Shown: piece by piece, positions 1 through 5,066 of the stretch
Layout of the letters: each line of letters begins with the position of its first letter
Numbering within the stretch: the first letter of the stretch is position 1
NCBI GenBank assembly: GCA_030066455.1
Contig: JASJBQ010000337.1
Coordinates: 1 to 5,066 of the forward strand
Reading direction: 5' to 3'
Source of the DNA: Desulfobacterales bacterium
Lineage (GTDB): Bacteria > Desulfobacterota > Desulfobacteria > Desulfobacterales > UBA5852
DNA: 5,066 bases
Made by a program: the position numbers and the translations under genes
Notes under the pieces: model-generated
Seen by the model: only the letters and a program-made list of their open reading frames with translations
Databases searched by the model: none
Told to the model about the DNA's origin: nothing

Positions 1-569
1 ATTGAATCTCAGCCTCCGCAGATGCCACTAGACTCACCAATCGGCACCCCATCTGCATTTTGCATGTATAAAGCTGTGGCGCCTCCCACAGAGCGGGAGC
101 CCTCGATTGACCTCCTTTGGAAGTGCGGTCCCCCAGCTGCTCCGGCCGCCTGATTGCCCTCAGTTGATTCGATATCGTGTTGACGGACGCTGCCATCGGG
201 GCTGGACGGTCTGGTACGAAAAAAATAGAGAAGCCTTTCACTGTGAGCGTTTAGACGGGGAGCGCCGCTGCAGGATAATCTGAGCGTTTGCCTGTCGGAC
301 CCCGGACGATCATGTTACCTGACAGCTTCGGAACGCAAGGCCGAAAGAAAAAAGATGTTGGACCGGGGAGCGTCCAAAGAATTTCTCCAATGATTCACTT
401 ACACCCATATTCACCCGACCACCGGCAATAAGGCGGTACCGTTTAAATGTTGAAATTCGTTGCGGTTGCCTGATATCCTCATACCGGTGTCGTTGAAAGC
501 CAACGGGTGGAGGCAAGGTTGGGCTTTTCCGCAGGCTGATCCACCGGTAACAGCATACACGGGAAACCA
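1..569. other. unassigned region, no gene called
   Basis: No recognisable gene or RNA is visible in this stretch. Three frames stay open for a while. On the plus strand, one frame runs from the window edge to a TGA at 151-153 (50 codons) and could be the tail of a gene starting outside the window. A second plus frame is open from 32 to a TGA at 281-283; a TTG at 107 has a GGGAG seven nt upstream and would give 58 residues ending in a Trp/Arg/Cys-rich stretch (WTVWYEKNREAF near residues 33-44). On the minus strand, a frame is open from about 316 to a TGA at 11-9, but lacks an early start codon. They overlap, so at most one or two can be real, and none matches a family I know. Positions 300-569 hold only the leader of the downstream lipoprotein gene; TTGAAA at 450-455 is a weak -35 candidate without a good -10. 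Confidence 0.4.
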
Positions 570-1589
570 ATGGGGAACGCCGCTAAACAGCTAACCGGAT
601 GGGTGAGCCGGCTGGTATTTTTTACGCTGCTGTCCGGCTGTGCCGGTGGCTTCTACACCGACGATTACGATACCTACCTCGATGCCAATGGCGACGTGGT
701 CAGGGCTTACGCCGCGCCTTTTGATCAGGCCATAGAATCTGGTATTGAGGCCCTGGCCGATGTCGGCGGAACGGTATCAAGCCGATCAATTGAGGGCCAC
801 GAAACGATTGTTCGGGCCCGGGCCATGGACGGCTCCCCAATTATACTCCGCTTCACCCGGGAGGGCCGCAACCTTACGGTAGTGAGGGTCCGGACCGGCC
901 TGCTCGGCCACGTCAACAGGGAATATTCCAGCCAGTTGCATGCGTATCTCGCTGCAAGGCTCAAGCATCCGGGCGTTCTTCGCGCCGGTCCGCCAGAGCC
1001 TTCGCCATCCGTCGCCGCGCCTGCCGCGGAATCCAATGCCCGACAGCCCTCCGGGGCCGCTGTCAAGACCACCCGGACCGAGGCCGCAGTTCCATCCGTC
1101 AAACGGCAGGAAGAGCTTCCCGCAGATGAACCACCCGCCGGGACGGCCAAGACGGGGACCTTCCCCCCAAGCAACAGCAACTCTTCGGAACCGTTTCCGC
1201 CTGCAAGCGGTGACGATGCGCCCCCGGACGTCGCCAGACTGACGCCACCGACACAGCCCCATCCCGACTATGTGATCTTTTTCGAAAAGGACTCCAATAT
1301 CCCTTCGTCCGAAGCCCTGGCCATCCTGGACCAGGCGGCGGAGATGATACAAACGCATCCGGATGCCGCCGTTGATATCAGCGGGCATGCCGATCCCGAT
1401 GAAGACCCGCAGGAACTCCACCTGGTTTCAGAAAGCCGTGCCATAGCGGTCAAATCCTATCTGATCGGCAAGGGCATTCCCCCCGGCCGAATCCGCACGG
1501 CATGGCACGGTTCCGATTTTGCGCGCTTCGCGTCGGATGACAAATCCCAACTGCGCCGGGTCGAAATACGCCTGGCGCGCGGGCTGTAG
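570..1589 (+). CDS. outer-membrane lipoprotein with DUF3568-like N-domain and C-terminal OmpA-like domain
   Basis: This is a 339-residue lipoprotein expected to tether the outer membrane to peptidoglycan. Residues 1-23 form a lipoprotein signal peptide (K6 and R14, hydrophobic 15-21, lipobox LSGC with the lipidated C24). Residue +2 is Ala, not Asp, so outer-membrane sorting is likely. Residues about 40-131 (VRAYAAPFDQAIE onward) resemble the DUF3568 type of small lipoprotein domain. Residues about 135-230 are a low-complexity Pro/Ala/Ser/Glu linker long enough to span periplasm. Residues about 232-339 are OmpA-like: GHAD at 272-275, SESRA at 287-291 and RRVEIR at 329-334. D275 and R290 are 15 residues apart, as are the Asp and Arg of E. 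coli OmpA that bind diaminopimelate, so binding looks intact. The ATG at 570 is chosen because an in-frame TGA lies shortly upstream and a later GTG (codon 12) would leave too short a signal peptide; the ribosome site is weak (GGGA five nt upstream). It appears monocistronic. Its specific physiological role is unknown. Confidence 0.93.
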   Translation: MGNAAKQLTGWVSRLVFFTLLSGCAGGFYTDDYDTYLDANGDVVRAYAAPFDQAIESGIEALADVGGTVSSRSIEGHETIVRARAMDGSPIILRFTREGRNLTVVRVRTGLLGHVNREYSSQLHAYLAARLKHPGVLRAGPPEPSPSVAAPAAESNARQPSGAAVKTTRTEAAVPSVKRQEELPADEPPAGTAKTGTFPPSNSNSSEPFPPASGDDAPPDVARLTPPTQPHPDYVIFFEKDSNIPSSEALAILDQAAEMIQTHPDAAVDISGHADPDEDPQELHLVSESRAIAVKSYLIGKGIPPGRIRTAWHGSDFARFASDDKSQLRRVEIRLARGL

Positions 1590-1680
1590 ATCGCGACCAC
1601 CGGTTGTGCCGGCGCGGCCATACCCGATCGCGAAGCACCGACAATGGCTGCAGGGATTTCTGATCCGCGAATTCATATTA

Positions 1681-1724
1681 TAAATACCAAAGGGCAGGGC
1701 GTGCGCCCTGCCCTTTGGTATTTA
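1681..1724. terminator. perfect 20-bp hairpin, likely terminator
   Basis: Arms 1681-1700 and 1705-1724 are exact reverse complements around a GTGC loop. The inner half is GC-rich (AGGGCAGGGC) and the outer half AT-rich, so an A-tract side and a T-tract side flank the GC core in both directions. It lies 91 nt after the lipoprotein stop and fits a rho-independent terminator, possibly acting on both strands. The weak point is the U-tract: the T residues are interrupted (TTTGGTATTTAA) and sit inside the stem, so efficiency is uncertain. Confidence 0.7.
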
Positions 1725-2018
1725 AGGTGAGATGATGCAAATCAGCAATTAGCGCGTCAGGATAATTACCATTCCCCAATGGTCTGCACATTTATTTACG
1801 CTAGCCTGAACGTAATTGCTTATGTCGGAAAATGTTAAAGCACGTTTTATGCCGAGTCCGATAATTTATCATATTTATATTATAATCAATTAGTTAATAA
1901 TTCTATACAAAGATTAAAACTTGGAAAACGAATGAAAATGGCAAACGGGTGTATCTTATTGTGCATAAGCTGAGAGAAGCACCGCCGAAAAAAACCATCG
2001 GCGCCTATCGGAAAGGTA
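1725..2018. other. AT-rich gene-free spacer with inverted repeats
   Basis: This spacer is clearly richer in A+T than the genes around it, most strongly at 1785-1945. It encodes no convincing protein. Its first part (1744-1820) can fold: AGCAATTA 1744-1751 pairs with TAATTGCT 1813-1820, TCAGG 1757-1761 with CCTGA 1805-1809, and ACCATT 1768-1773 with AATGGT 1778-1783 across a CCCC loop. A near-palindrome GATAATTTATC lies at 1860-1870 and a TATAAT at 1881-1886, without a convincing -35. A run of seven A at 1988-1994 (T7 on the minus strand) just beyond the tRNA could help end tRNA transcription, but I see no good hairpin in front of it. The location at the 3' end of a tRNA gene is typical of old integration sites, but no integrase or repeat of the tRNA end is present. 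Confidence 0.5.
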
Positions 2019-2106
2019 TGGTGCCCGGGGCCGGAATCGAACCGGCACGGTGTATTACACCGAGGGATTTTAAGTCCCTTGCGTCTACCTATTCCGCCAC
2101 CCGGGC
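2019..2106 (-). tRNA. tRNA-Leu(UAA)
   Basis: Read on the minus strand, the 88 nt fold into a complete class II tRNA with an encoded CCA end. The acceptor stem GCCCGGG (2106-2100) pairs with CCCGGGC (2029-2023), followed by discriminator A and CCA (2021-2019). The anticodon stem AGGGA/TCCCT closes the loop CTTAAAA, giving anticodon TAA (2072-2070), which reads UUA and UUG leucine codons. The long variable arm (CGGTGT, AAT loop, ACACCG) is typical of tRNA-Leu. The T-arm is GCCGG-TTCGATT-CCGGC. All stems are intact, so the gene should be functional. It stands alone with its own promoter about 23-51 nt upstream. Confidence 0.98.
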
Positions 2107-2128
2107 AGCGGGCAGGAACGTGCAGAGG

Positions 2129-2157
2129 CTTTTACCGGTAATCCCCTGAAGTGTCAA
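2129..2157 (-). promoter_or_regulatory. sigma70-type promoter of tRNA-Leu
   Basis: On the minus strand TTGACA (2157-2152, perfect -35) is followed by a 17-nt spacer and TAAAAG (2134-2129, four of six matches to the -10 consensus). Transcription would begin near 2122, leaving a leader of about 16 nt before the mature tRNA 5' end at 2106, a normal arrangement for a stable RNA gene. Confidence 0.75.
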
Positions 2158-2179
2158 CAAACAGGCGGCTTGCCATAGG

Positions 2180-2212
2180 CGGCCGCATCCGTTGCGGCCG
2201 GCATCCCCGGCC
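2180..2212. repeat. two mutually exclusive GC-rich hairpins
   Basis: CGGCCGCA (2180-2187) pairs with TGCGGCCG (2193-2200) around a five-base loop. GGCCGG (2196-2201) can instead pair with CCGGCC (2207-2212) around another five-base loop. The two stems share 2196-2200, so only one can form at a time. The element lies downstream of the minus-strand gene ending at 2277 and just upstream of the tRNA promoter. Neither stem is followed by a T-tract, so a classical intrinsic terminator is not supported. A processing or 3'-end stabilising structure is possible. Confidence 0.5.
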
Positions 2213-2222
2213 CTGACTGTTG

Positions 2223-2243
2223 CACGTTGGGCGTTGGACGTTT
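2223..2243. repeat. three-copy heptad tandem repeat
   Basis: Three consecutive 7-mers (CACGTTG, GGCGTTG, GACGTTT) share the core CGTT in register, with a T7 run overlapping the end (2241-2247). The array is short and imperfect and lies between the unknown gene and the tRNA. It may be a small degenerate intergenic repeat; chance cannot be excluded at this length. Confidence 0.4.
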
Positions 2244-2276
2244 TTTTCATTATCACGGGTTGCCTCTCTCCGGCCG

Positions 2277-2915
2277 TCAGGCGAGTGAAAAGGCGTGCAT
2301 CACACCGTGACATTTGCAGGCCGTGCTGAAAAGGAAATACCCGGTTTTCCGCCGCAACCAGCCCCATCCGTCATACAGGGTGGCCGCCTGATAGCCACCG
2401 ACACCCGGCGCCAGTTGAACGCTTCGAATCACGAAGGATACGTAGCCCCCGTAAACCAAATCGGCAAGGAACGTGTGCATGATTAGCGGTCGCGGACGGC
2501 CGGTATGGGCGCAGATGGACTTCGGCTCGGGACAGTCATCCGGGCACCTGAAATCGGCATGGCTGAAATAGACCTGGCCCTCCGGACCGACACAGGGGTT
2601 CGGCAGGAGGGGCACCAGCCCTGCGGGCACGGTTTGGGGTTTGAAGCGTCGCTCGCCTCGCAGCCTGCCGGCGACCCACGTGTAGGCCAAATGCATCGGA
2701 AGCGCCGGCACGATCCACGCGCCGGAATTGGGCTGCATACGATCGTCGAGGAATTCGACCGCGTCCGCCGTCACCGTCTCGACACCCTCGGGCATCCCGA
2801 TCTTCCGTCGATCGACAACGACGATCGGCGCCCCGGGCCGGGCGGCTTTAAGCCTTTCGCACGCCAGGCGACCGAAGCGACCGCAGCCGAGGATCCAATA
2901 GGATGGTTGCCGCAT
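2277..2915 (-). CDS. unknown protein: Rossmann-type NAD-binding N-terminus, Cys-rich C-terminal half
   Basis: I do not recognise this 212-residue protein as a named family. Residues 5-36 look like the start of a Rossmann fold of the TrkA-N kind: a beta strand, the loop GCGRFG at 10-15 (GxGxxG spacing), a helix, then a second strand IVVVD whose D35 is where NAD-preferring folds bind the ribose. Residues about 66-100 remain globular. The second half is rich in cysteine: C108, then C124-x3-C128-x6-C135, and C200-x-C202 with H204 near the end; this could hold a metal or Fe-S centre (inference). There is no signal peptide or clear membrane segment, so it is probably cytoplasmic. The ATG at 2915 is preferred because it places the first strand at the usual distance; a TTG at 2972 would add 19 residues, including two more Cys, and has an AAGG-like site upstream. 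A TTGACC on the minus strand (3021-3016) may be the -35, but the matching -10 is poor. The gene is divergent from maf. The overlapping plus-strand frame at 2505-2999 is a shadow. Confidence 0.85.
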   Translation of the reverse strand: MRQPSYWILGCGRFGRLACERLKAARPGAPIVVVDRRKIGMPEGVETVTADAVEFLDDRMQPNSGAWIVPALPMHLAYTWVAGRLRGERRFKPQTVPAGLVPLLPNPCVGPEGQVYFSHADFRCPDDCPEPKSICAHTGRPRPLIMHTFLADLVYGGYVSFVIRSVQLAPGVGGYQAATLYDGWGWLRRKTGYFLFSTACKCHGVMHAFSLA

Positions 2916-3164
2916 GGGAACAGCCCGTCTGTCATTGCAGGTTTTCTGCAAAACAACCGCGCAGGGGAGCAAACTGCGTGCCTTTGCATCTTCCCATAGT
3001 ATTTACCAGGCTGACGGTCAACGCAGCGTACGTTTCTCGGCCCCGTGACCCCGCGCGACTGCTGAAAACCCGCCCCGCTTGTCATCCCCCCCCGTATTTG
3101 TTAATCATGGCCTGCAAAATCAATGCACCAACGACTTCACCCAACGATCCGATGGAATTGGCCC

Positions 3165-3803
3165 ATGACCGTCAACGGCGTCGCCACGACCGATTTGATT
3201 CTGGCCTCCCAGTCGCCCCGGCGTAAATATCTGCTCGAGCAGGCCGGGCTCACCTTCCGGGTGATCCCGAGCCGTATCGACGAGGCCGCACTGCCCCTTT
3301 CGGCCCCGGCGGATTATGTACGGCAGTTGGCCGAAGCCAAGGCCGGGGATGTGGCGTCCAGCTACCGCGACAGTTGGGTGCTGGGGGCCGACACCATCGT
3401 CGCCGTGGAAGACCGTTTGCTGGGGAAACCGGCCTCACCCCGGGACGCCCGCGAAATGCTCAGGCGACTTTCCGGAAAAACCCACCAGGTCTATACCGGC
3501 TTTTGCCTCGTTCAGCACGGCAGGTCACGCTGCCTGGCCGACACGGTTCGGACGGACGTGGTTTTCAAGACGCTTACCGACCGGGAAATCGAATGGTATA
3601 TCCATACGGGCGAGCCTTTCGACAAGGCCGGCGCCTACGCCATTCAAGGCCTGGGTACCTTTCTGGTGCGGCGGATCAACGGCTCCTACACCAATGTCGT
3701 GGGCCTGCCGGTGTGCGAGGTGTTGGAAATTCTGTTGCGCGAAGGGGTGATGGGGCTTGAAGTCCAACCCGGCAGTCAACATATTGCTGAGGGACAACCG
3801 TGA
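3165..3803 (+). CDS. maf: Maf-family nucleotide pyrophosphatase (YhdE type, dTTP/UTP)
   Basis: Maf proteins hydrolyse noncanonical or excess nucleoside triphosphates to monophosphate and pyrophosphate in the cytoplasm; the YhdE branch prefers dTTP, UTP and modified pyrimidine nucleotides. The 212 residues show the family motifs in order: LASQSPRR at 13-20 (substrate loop), IDE at 38-40, YVRQLAEAKA at 51-60, GADTIV at 74-79 with D76 as the likely catalytic Asp, GKP at 87-89, SGKTHQVYTGF at 103-113, the GEPFDKAGAYAIQG block at 149-162 and GSYTNVVGLP at 173-182. The last two blocks are why I place it with YhdE and not with the m7GTP-specific YceF branch. Length is normal. The ATG at 3165 puts LASQSPRR about 12 residues in, as usual; an in-frame ATG at 3123 would add 14 residues unlike the family. 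The ribosome site is weak (TGGA, eight nt upstream). The stop overlaps the yggS start by 4 nt. Confidence 0.96.
   Translation: MTVNGVATTDLILASQSPRRKYLLEQAGLTFRVIPSRIDEAALPLSAPADYVRQLAEAKAGDVASSYRDSWVLGADTIVAVEDRLLGKPASPRDAREMLRRLSGKTHQVYTGFCLVQHGRSRCLADTVRTDVVFKTLTDREIEWYIHTGEPFDKAGAYAIQGLGTFLVRRINGSYTNVVGLPVCEVLEILLREGVMGLEVQPGSQHIAEGQP
3789..3794 (+). promoter_or_regulatory. ribosome binding site of yggS
   Basis: GAGGGA five nt before the GTG at 3800 supports this non-ATG start, which overlaps the maf stop codon (GTGA). The overlap implies translational coupling of maf and yggS. Confidence 0.75.
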
Positions 3804-4483
3804 GCCGCGCGATCGAAACCATCAGGGAACGCATGCGCCAAGCCGCTGAAAGCTGCGGCCGCCGCGGGGAAGATATCCGTCTCGTGGCCGTCAGCAAAAC
3901 CGTTCCGGCCGAACGGGTCAGGACCGCCGTCGTTGGCGGGGTACGTATCCTGGGCGAAAACTACATCCAGGAAGCGCGCGAAAAGATCGAGACGCTGGCC
4001 GACCTGGAGGTCACCTGGCATTTTATCGGCCACCTGCAGCGCAACAAGGCCAAACACGCCGTACGCCTTTTCGACCTGATTCACTCGGTGGATTCGATCC
4101 GTCTGGCCCGCGAAATCGACAAACAGGCCGCCAAGGCAGGCAAGCGGCAGCCCATCCTGATCCAGGTCAACACCGGCAAGGAAGCCTCCAAATCCGGTGT
4201 CTATGCCGAAAATGCCCTGGCCCTGGCGCGGGAGGCCGCGCAAATGGAGCAAATCGCCGTGAAAGGCCTCATGACCCTGCCACCCTATTTTTACGCCCCC
4301 GAAAAGGTGCGACCCTATTTTCGCGCCCTGCGGGAACTCAGGGACCGCATTCGTGATGAAGGCATACCCGGCATCGACATGGTGGAACTCTCGATGGGCA
4401 TGACCGGCGATTTTGAGACGGCCATCGAGGAAGGCGCGACCATGGTGCGCATCGGGACGGCCCTGTTCGGAGAACGGGCATGA
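3800..4483 (+). CDS. yggS: YggS/PLPBP family pyridoxal 5'-phosphate homeostasis protein
   Basis: Members of this family bind pyridoxal 5'-phosphate without a known catalytic reaction and keep free PLP and amino-acid/keto-acid pools in balance in the cytoplasm. The 227 residues form a single alanine-racemase-like TIM barrel domain. LVAVSKTVP at 28-36 carries the Schiff-base lysine K33. Other signatures follow in order: GENYIQE at 52-58, WHFIGHLQRNKAK at 73-85, HSVDS at 95-99, QVNTGKEASKSG at 122-133, LSMGMTGDFETAI at 197-209 and VRIGTALFG at 216-224, the last two shaping the phosphate-binding end. Nothing important is missing and the length is typical. The GTG start is supported by GAGGGA five nt upstream and by the N-terminal helix it includes; the next Met (residue 12) would cut into that helix. 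It overlaps maf upstream and queH downstream by 4 nt each, so all three are probably made from one mRNA. Confidence 0.97.
   Translation: MSRAIETIRERMRQAAESCGRRGEDIRLVAVSKTVPAERVRTAVVGGVRILGENYIQEAREKIETLADLEVTWHFIGHLQRNKAKHAVRLFDLIHSVDSIRLAREIDKQAAKAGKRQPILIQVNTGKEASKSGVYAENALALAREAAQMEQIAVKGLMTLPPYFYAPEKVRPYFRALRELRDRIRDEGIPGIDMVELSMGMTGDFETAIEEGATMVRIGTALFGERA
4469..4472 (+). promoter_or_regulatory. ribosome binding site of queH
   Basis: GGAG seven nt before the ATG at 4480 lies inside the end of yggS. The start and the yggS stop share ATGA, so termination on yggS can feed reinitiation on queH. Confidence 0.75.
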
Positions 4484-5034
4484 AAGTGCTCATGCATGCC
4501 TGCTGCGGCCCCTGCAGTATCTACCCGCTGCGCCGCCTGCGTGACGAGGGTTTTACCATCCTGGGGTATTTTTACCGGCACAACATCCACCCCTATACCG
4601 AGTGCCTGCGCCGTCAGGAGACGCTGGAAACCTTCGCCGCCCAGGAAAAGCTCAAACTGATCATCCAGGAGGGCTACGATCTCGAGGGCTTCATGCGCAA
4701 CGTGGTGCATCGGGAAAAAGACCGCTGCCGGCACTGCTATTTCGACCGCCTGCGCGCTGCGGCCCTCGTGGCGCGCAAGGGCAGGTTCGATGCCTTTACG
4801 AGCACCCTGCTCTACAGCAAGTTCCAGAAGCATGAAATGATCCGGGACATCGGCTTGGCGGTGGCCAAAGACACCGGCGTTCCCTTCCACTACCAGGATT
4901 TCCGCATCGGCTGGAAAGAAGGTGTGCACGTCTCCAAACGCACAGGTATGTACCGCCAGGCCTATTGCGGCTGCATCTACAGCGAAAAGGAGCGCTTTTA
5001 CCGCCCGCGCCGGCCGGCACCGCCCCGCGACTGA
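4480..5034 (+). CDS. queH: epoxyqueuosine reductase QueH
   Basis: QueH (formerly DUF208) reduces epoxyqueuosine to queuosine at wobble position 34 of tRNAs with GUN anticodons (Asp, Asn, His, Tyr), the final step of the pathway. It replaces the unrelated cobalamin enzyme QueG in many anaerobes. The 184 residues carry the family's cysteine pattern: HACCGPCS at 6-13 (C8, C9, C12), RCRHCYF at 82-88 (C83, C86) and YCGCIYSEKER at 162-172 (C163, C165), besides C42. The first two clusters are the ones expected to hold the Fe-S/iron centre in characterised QueH. Other family features are the GYFYRHNIHPYTEC block at 29-42, TSTLLYSKFQKHE at 107-119 and the GMYRQ stretch at 156-160. The C-terminus after residue 174 is a basic, Pro-rich tail. 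Start and coupling are clear: ATG overlaps the yggS stop, with GGAG seven nt upstream. No other queuosine gene lies in the window. Confidence 0.96.
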   Translation: MKVLMHACCGPCSIYPLRRLRDEGFTILGYFYRHNIHPYTECLRRQETLETFAAQEKLKLIIQEGYDLEGFMRNVVHREKDRCRHCYFDRLRAAALVARKGRFDAFTSTLLYSKFQKHEMIRDIGLAVAKDTGVPFHYQDFRIGWKEGVHVSKRTGMYRQAYCGCIYSEKERFYRPRRPAPPRD

Positions 5035-5039
5035 CCCCG

Positions 5040-5066
5040 ATGTACGCCAATTTCATATATTTTATC
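5040..5066 (+). CDS. start of a further gene (partial, likely membrane protein)
   Basis: An ATG five nt after the queH stop opens a frame that runs off the window edge. The nine visible residues, MYANFIYFI, are hydrophobic and aromatic, as at the start of a membrane segment or signal anchor. The close spacing would make it the fourth gene of the maf-yggS-queH operon. No clear ribosome site precedes it, so it would depend on coupling. The base composition also turns AT-rich here. Nine codons are too few to name a family. Confidence 0.4.

Noticed and set aside
244..289. Direct repeat TGAGCGTTT at 244-252 and 281-289
   Set aside because: Only 9 bp, two copies and no associated element; chance is a sufficient explanation.
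310..570. Minus-strand frame of 86 codons upstream of the lipoprotein gene
   Set aside because: No recognisable domain, no ribosome site, composition unlike a conserved protein, and it begins on the lipoprotein start codon.
725..1421. Long minus-strand frames (151 and 211 codons) inside the lipoprotein gene
   Set aside because: They are shadows of the plus-strand gene, which has an intact lipobox and OmpA motifs across the same DNA.
1881..1886. TATAAT as a promoter -10 box
   Set aside because: No -35 at a proper distance and no gene downstream on that strand; such hexamers are expected in AT-rich DNA.
1983..2003. CGCCGA/TCGGCG stem as a tRNA terminator
   Set aside because: The T-run lies in the loop and not after the stem, so it does not have terminator form.
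1949..2149. Plus-strand frame of 66 codons containing GAGIEPARC
   Set aside because: It reads the antisense of tRNA-Leu; the GAGIEPA string is the well-known artefact of translating the complement of a tRNA T-arm and acceptor stem.
2505..2999. Plus-strand frame of 164 codons
   Set aside because: It lies antisense to the Rossmann protein, whose strand shows real motifs; the product looks like a GC-rich shadow.
4315..4929. Minus-strand frame of 204 codons
   Set aside because: It is antisense to yggS and queH, both unmistakable by their motifs.

Overview
The window is GC-rich bacterial DNA with an AT-rich stretch of about 200 bp in the middle. Gene content and style (an epoxyqueuosine reductase of the QueH type coupled to maf and yggS, a DUF3568-like/OmpA lipoprotein, a Cys-rich Rossmann protein) suggest a Gram-negative, probably anaerobic member of the Desulfobacterota (old Deltaproteobacteria). 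This is inference from gene types; there is no rRNA or other phylogenetic marker here.

Layout. Positions 1-569 hold no gene I can defend, although open frames exist on both strands. Positions 570-1589 (+) encode an outer-membrane lipoprotein with a C-terminal OmpA-like peptidoglycan-binding domain. It is followed by a perfect 20-bp-arm hairpin at 1681-1724, probably the terminator. An AT-rich gene-free stretch follows (about 1740-1980) with a nested inverted-repeat structure, abutting the 3' end of a tRNA-Leu(UAA) gene on the minus strand (2019-2106). That tRNA has a good sigma70-type promoter just upstream (TTGACA, 17 nt, TAAAAG). A short GC-rich spacer with two mutually exclusive hairpins and a small heptad repeat leads to a minus-strand gene (2277-2915) for an unrecognised protein with an N-terminal nucleotide-binding motif and a cysteine-rich C-terminal half.

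Divergent from it, on the plus strand, lies a tightly packed operon: maf (nucleotide pyrophosphatase, 3165-3803), yggS (PLP homeostasis, 3800-4483), queH (last step of queuosine synthesis, 4480-5034), and the first nine codons of a likely further gene (from 5040). Maf/YggS and YggS/QueH overlap by 4 nt each (GTGA and ATGA), which points to translational coupling. These three are housekeeping functions in nucleotide-pool cleaning, cofactor homeostasis and tRNA wobble-base modification.

I see no CRISPR array, transposase, integrase or toxin-antitoxin pair, and no clearly new system. The least explained elements are the Cys-rich Rossmann protein, the folded AT-rich segment next to the tRNA, and the unassigned first 569 bp.
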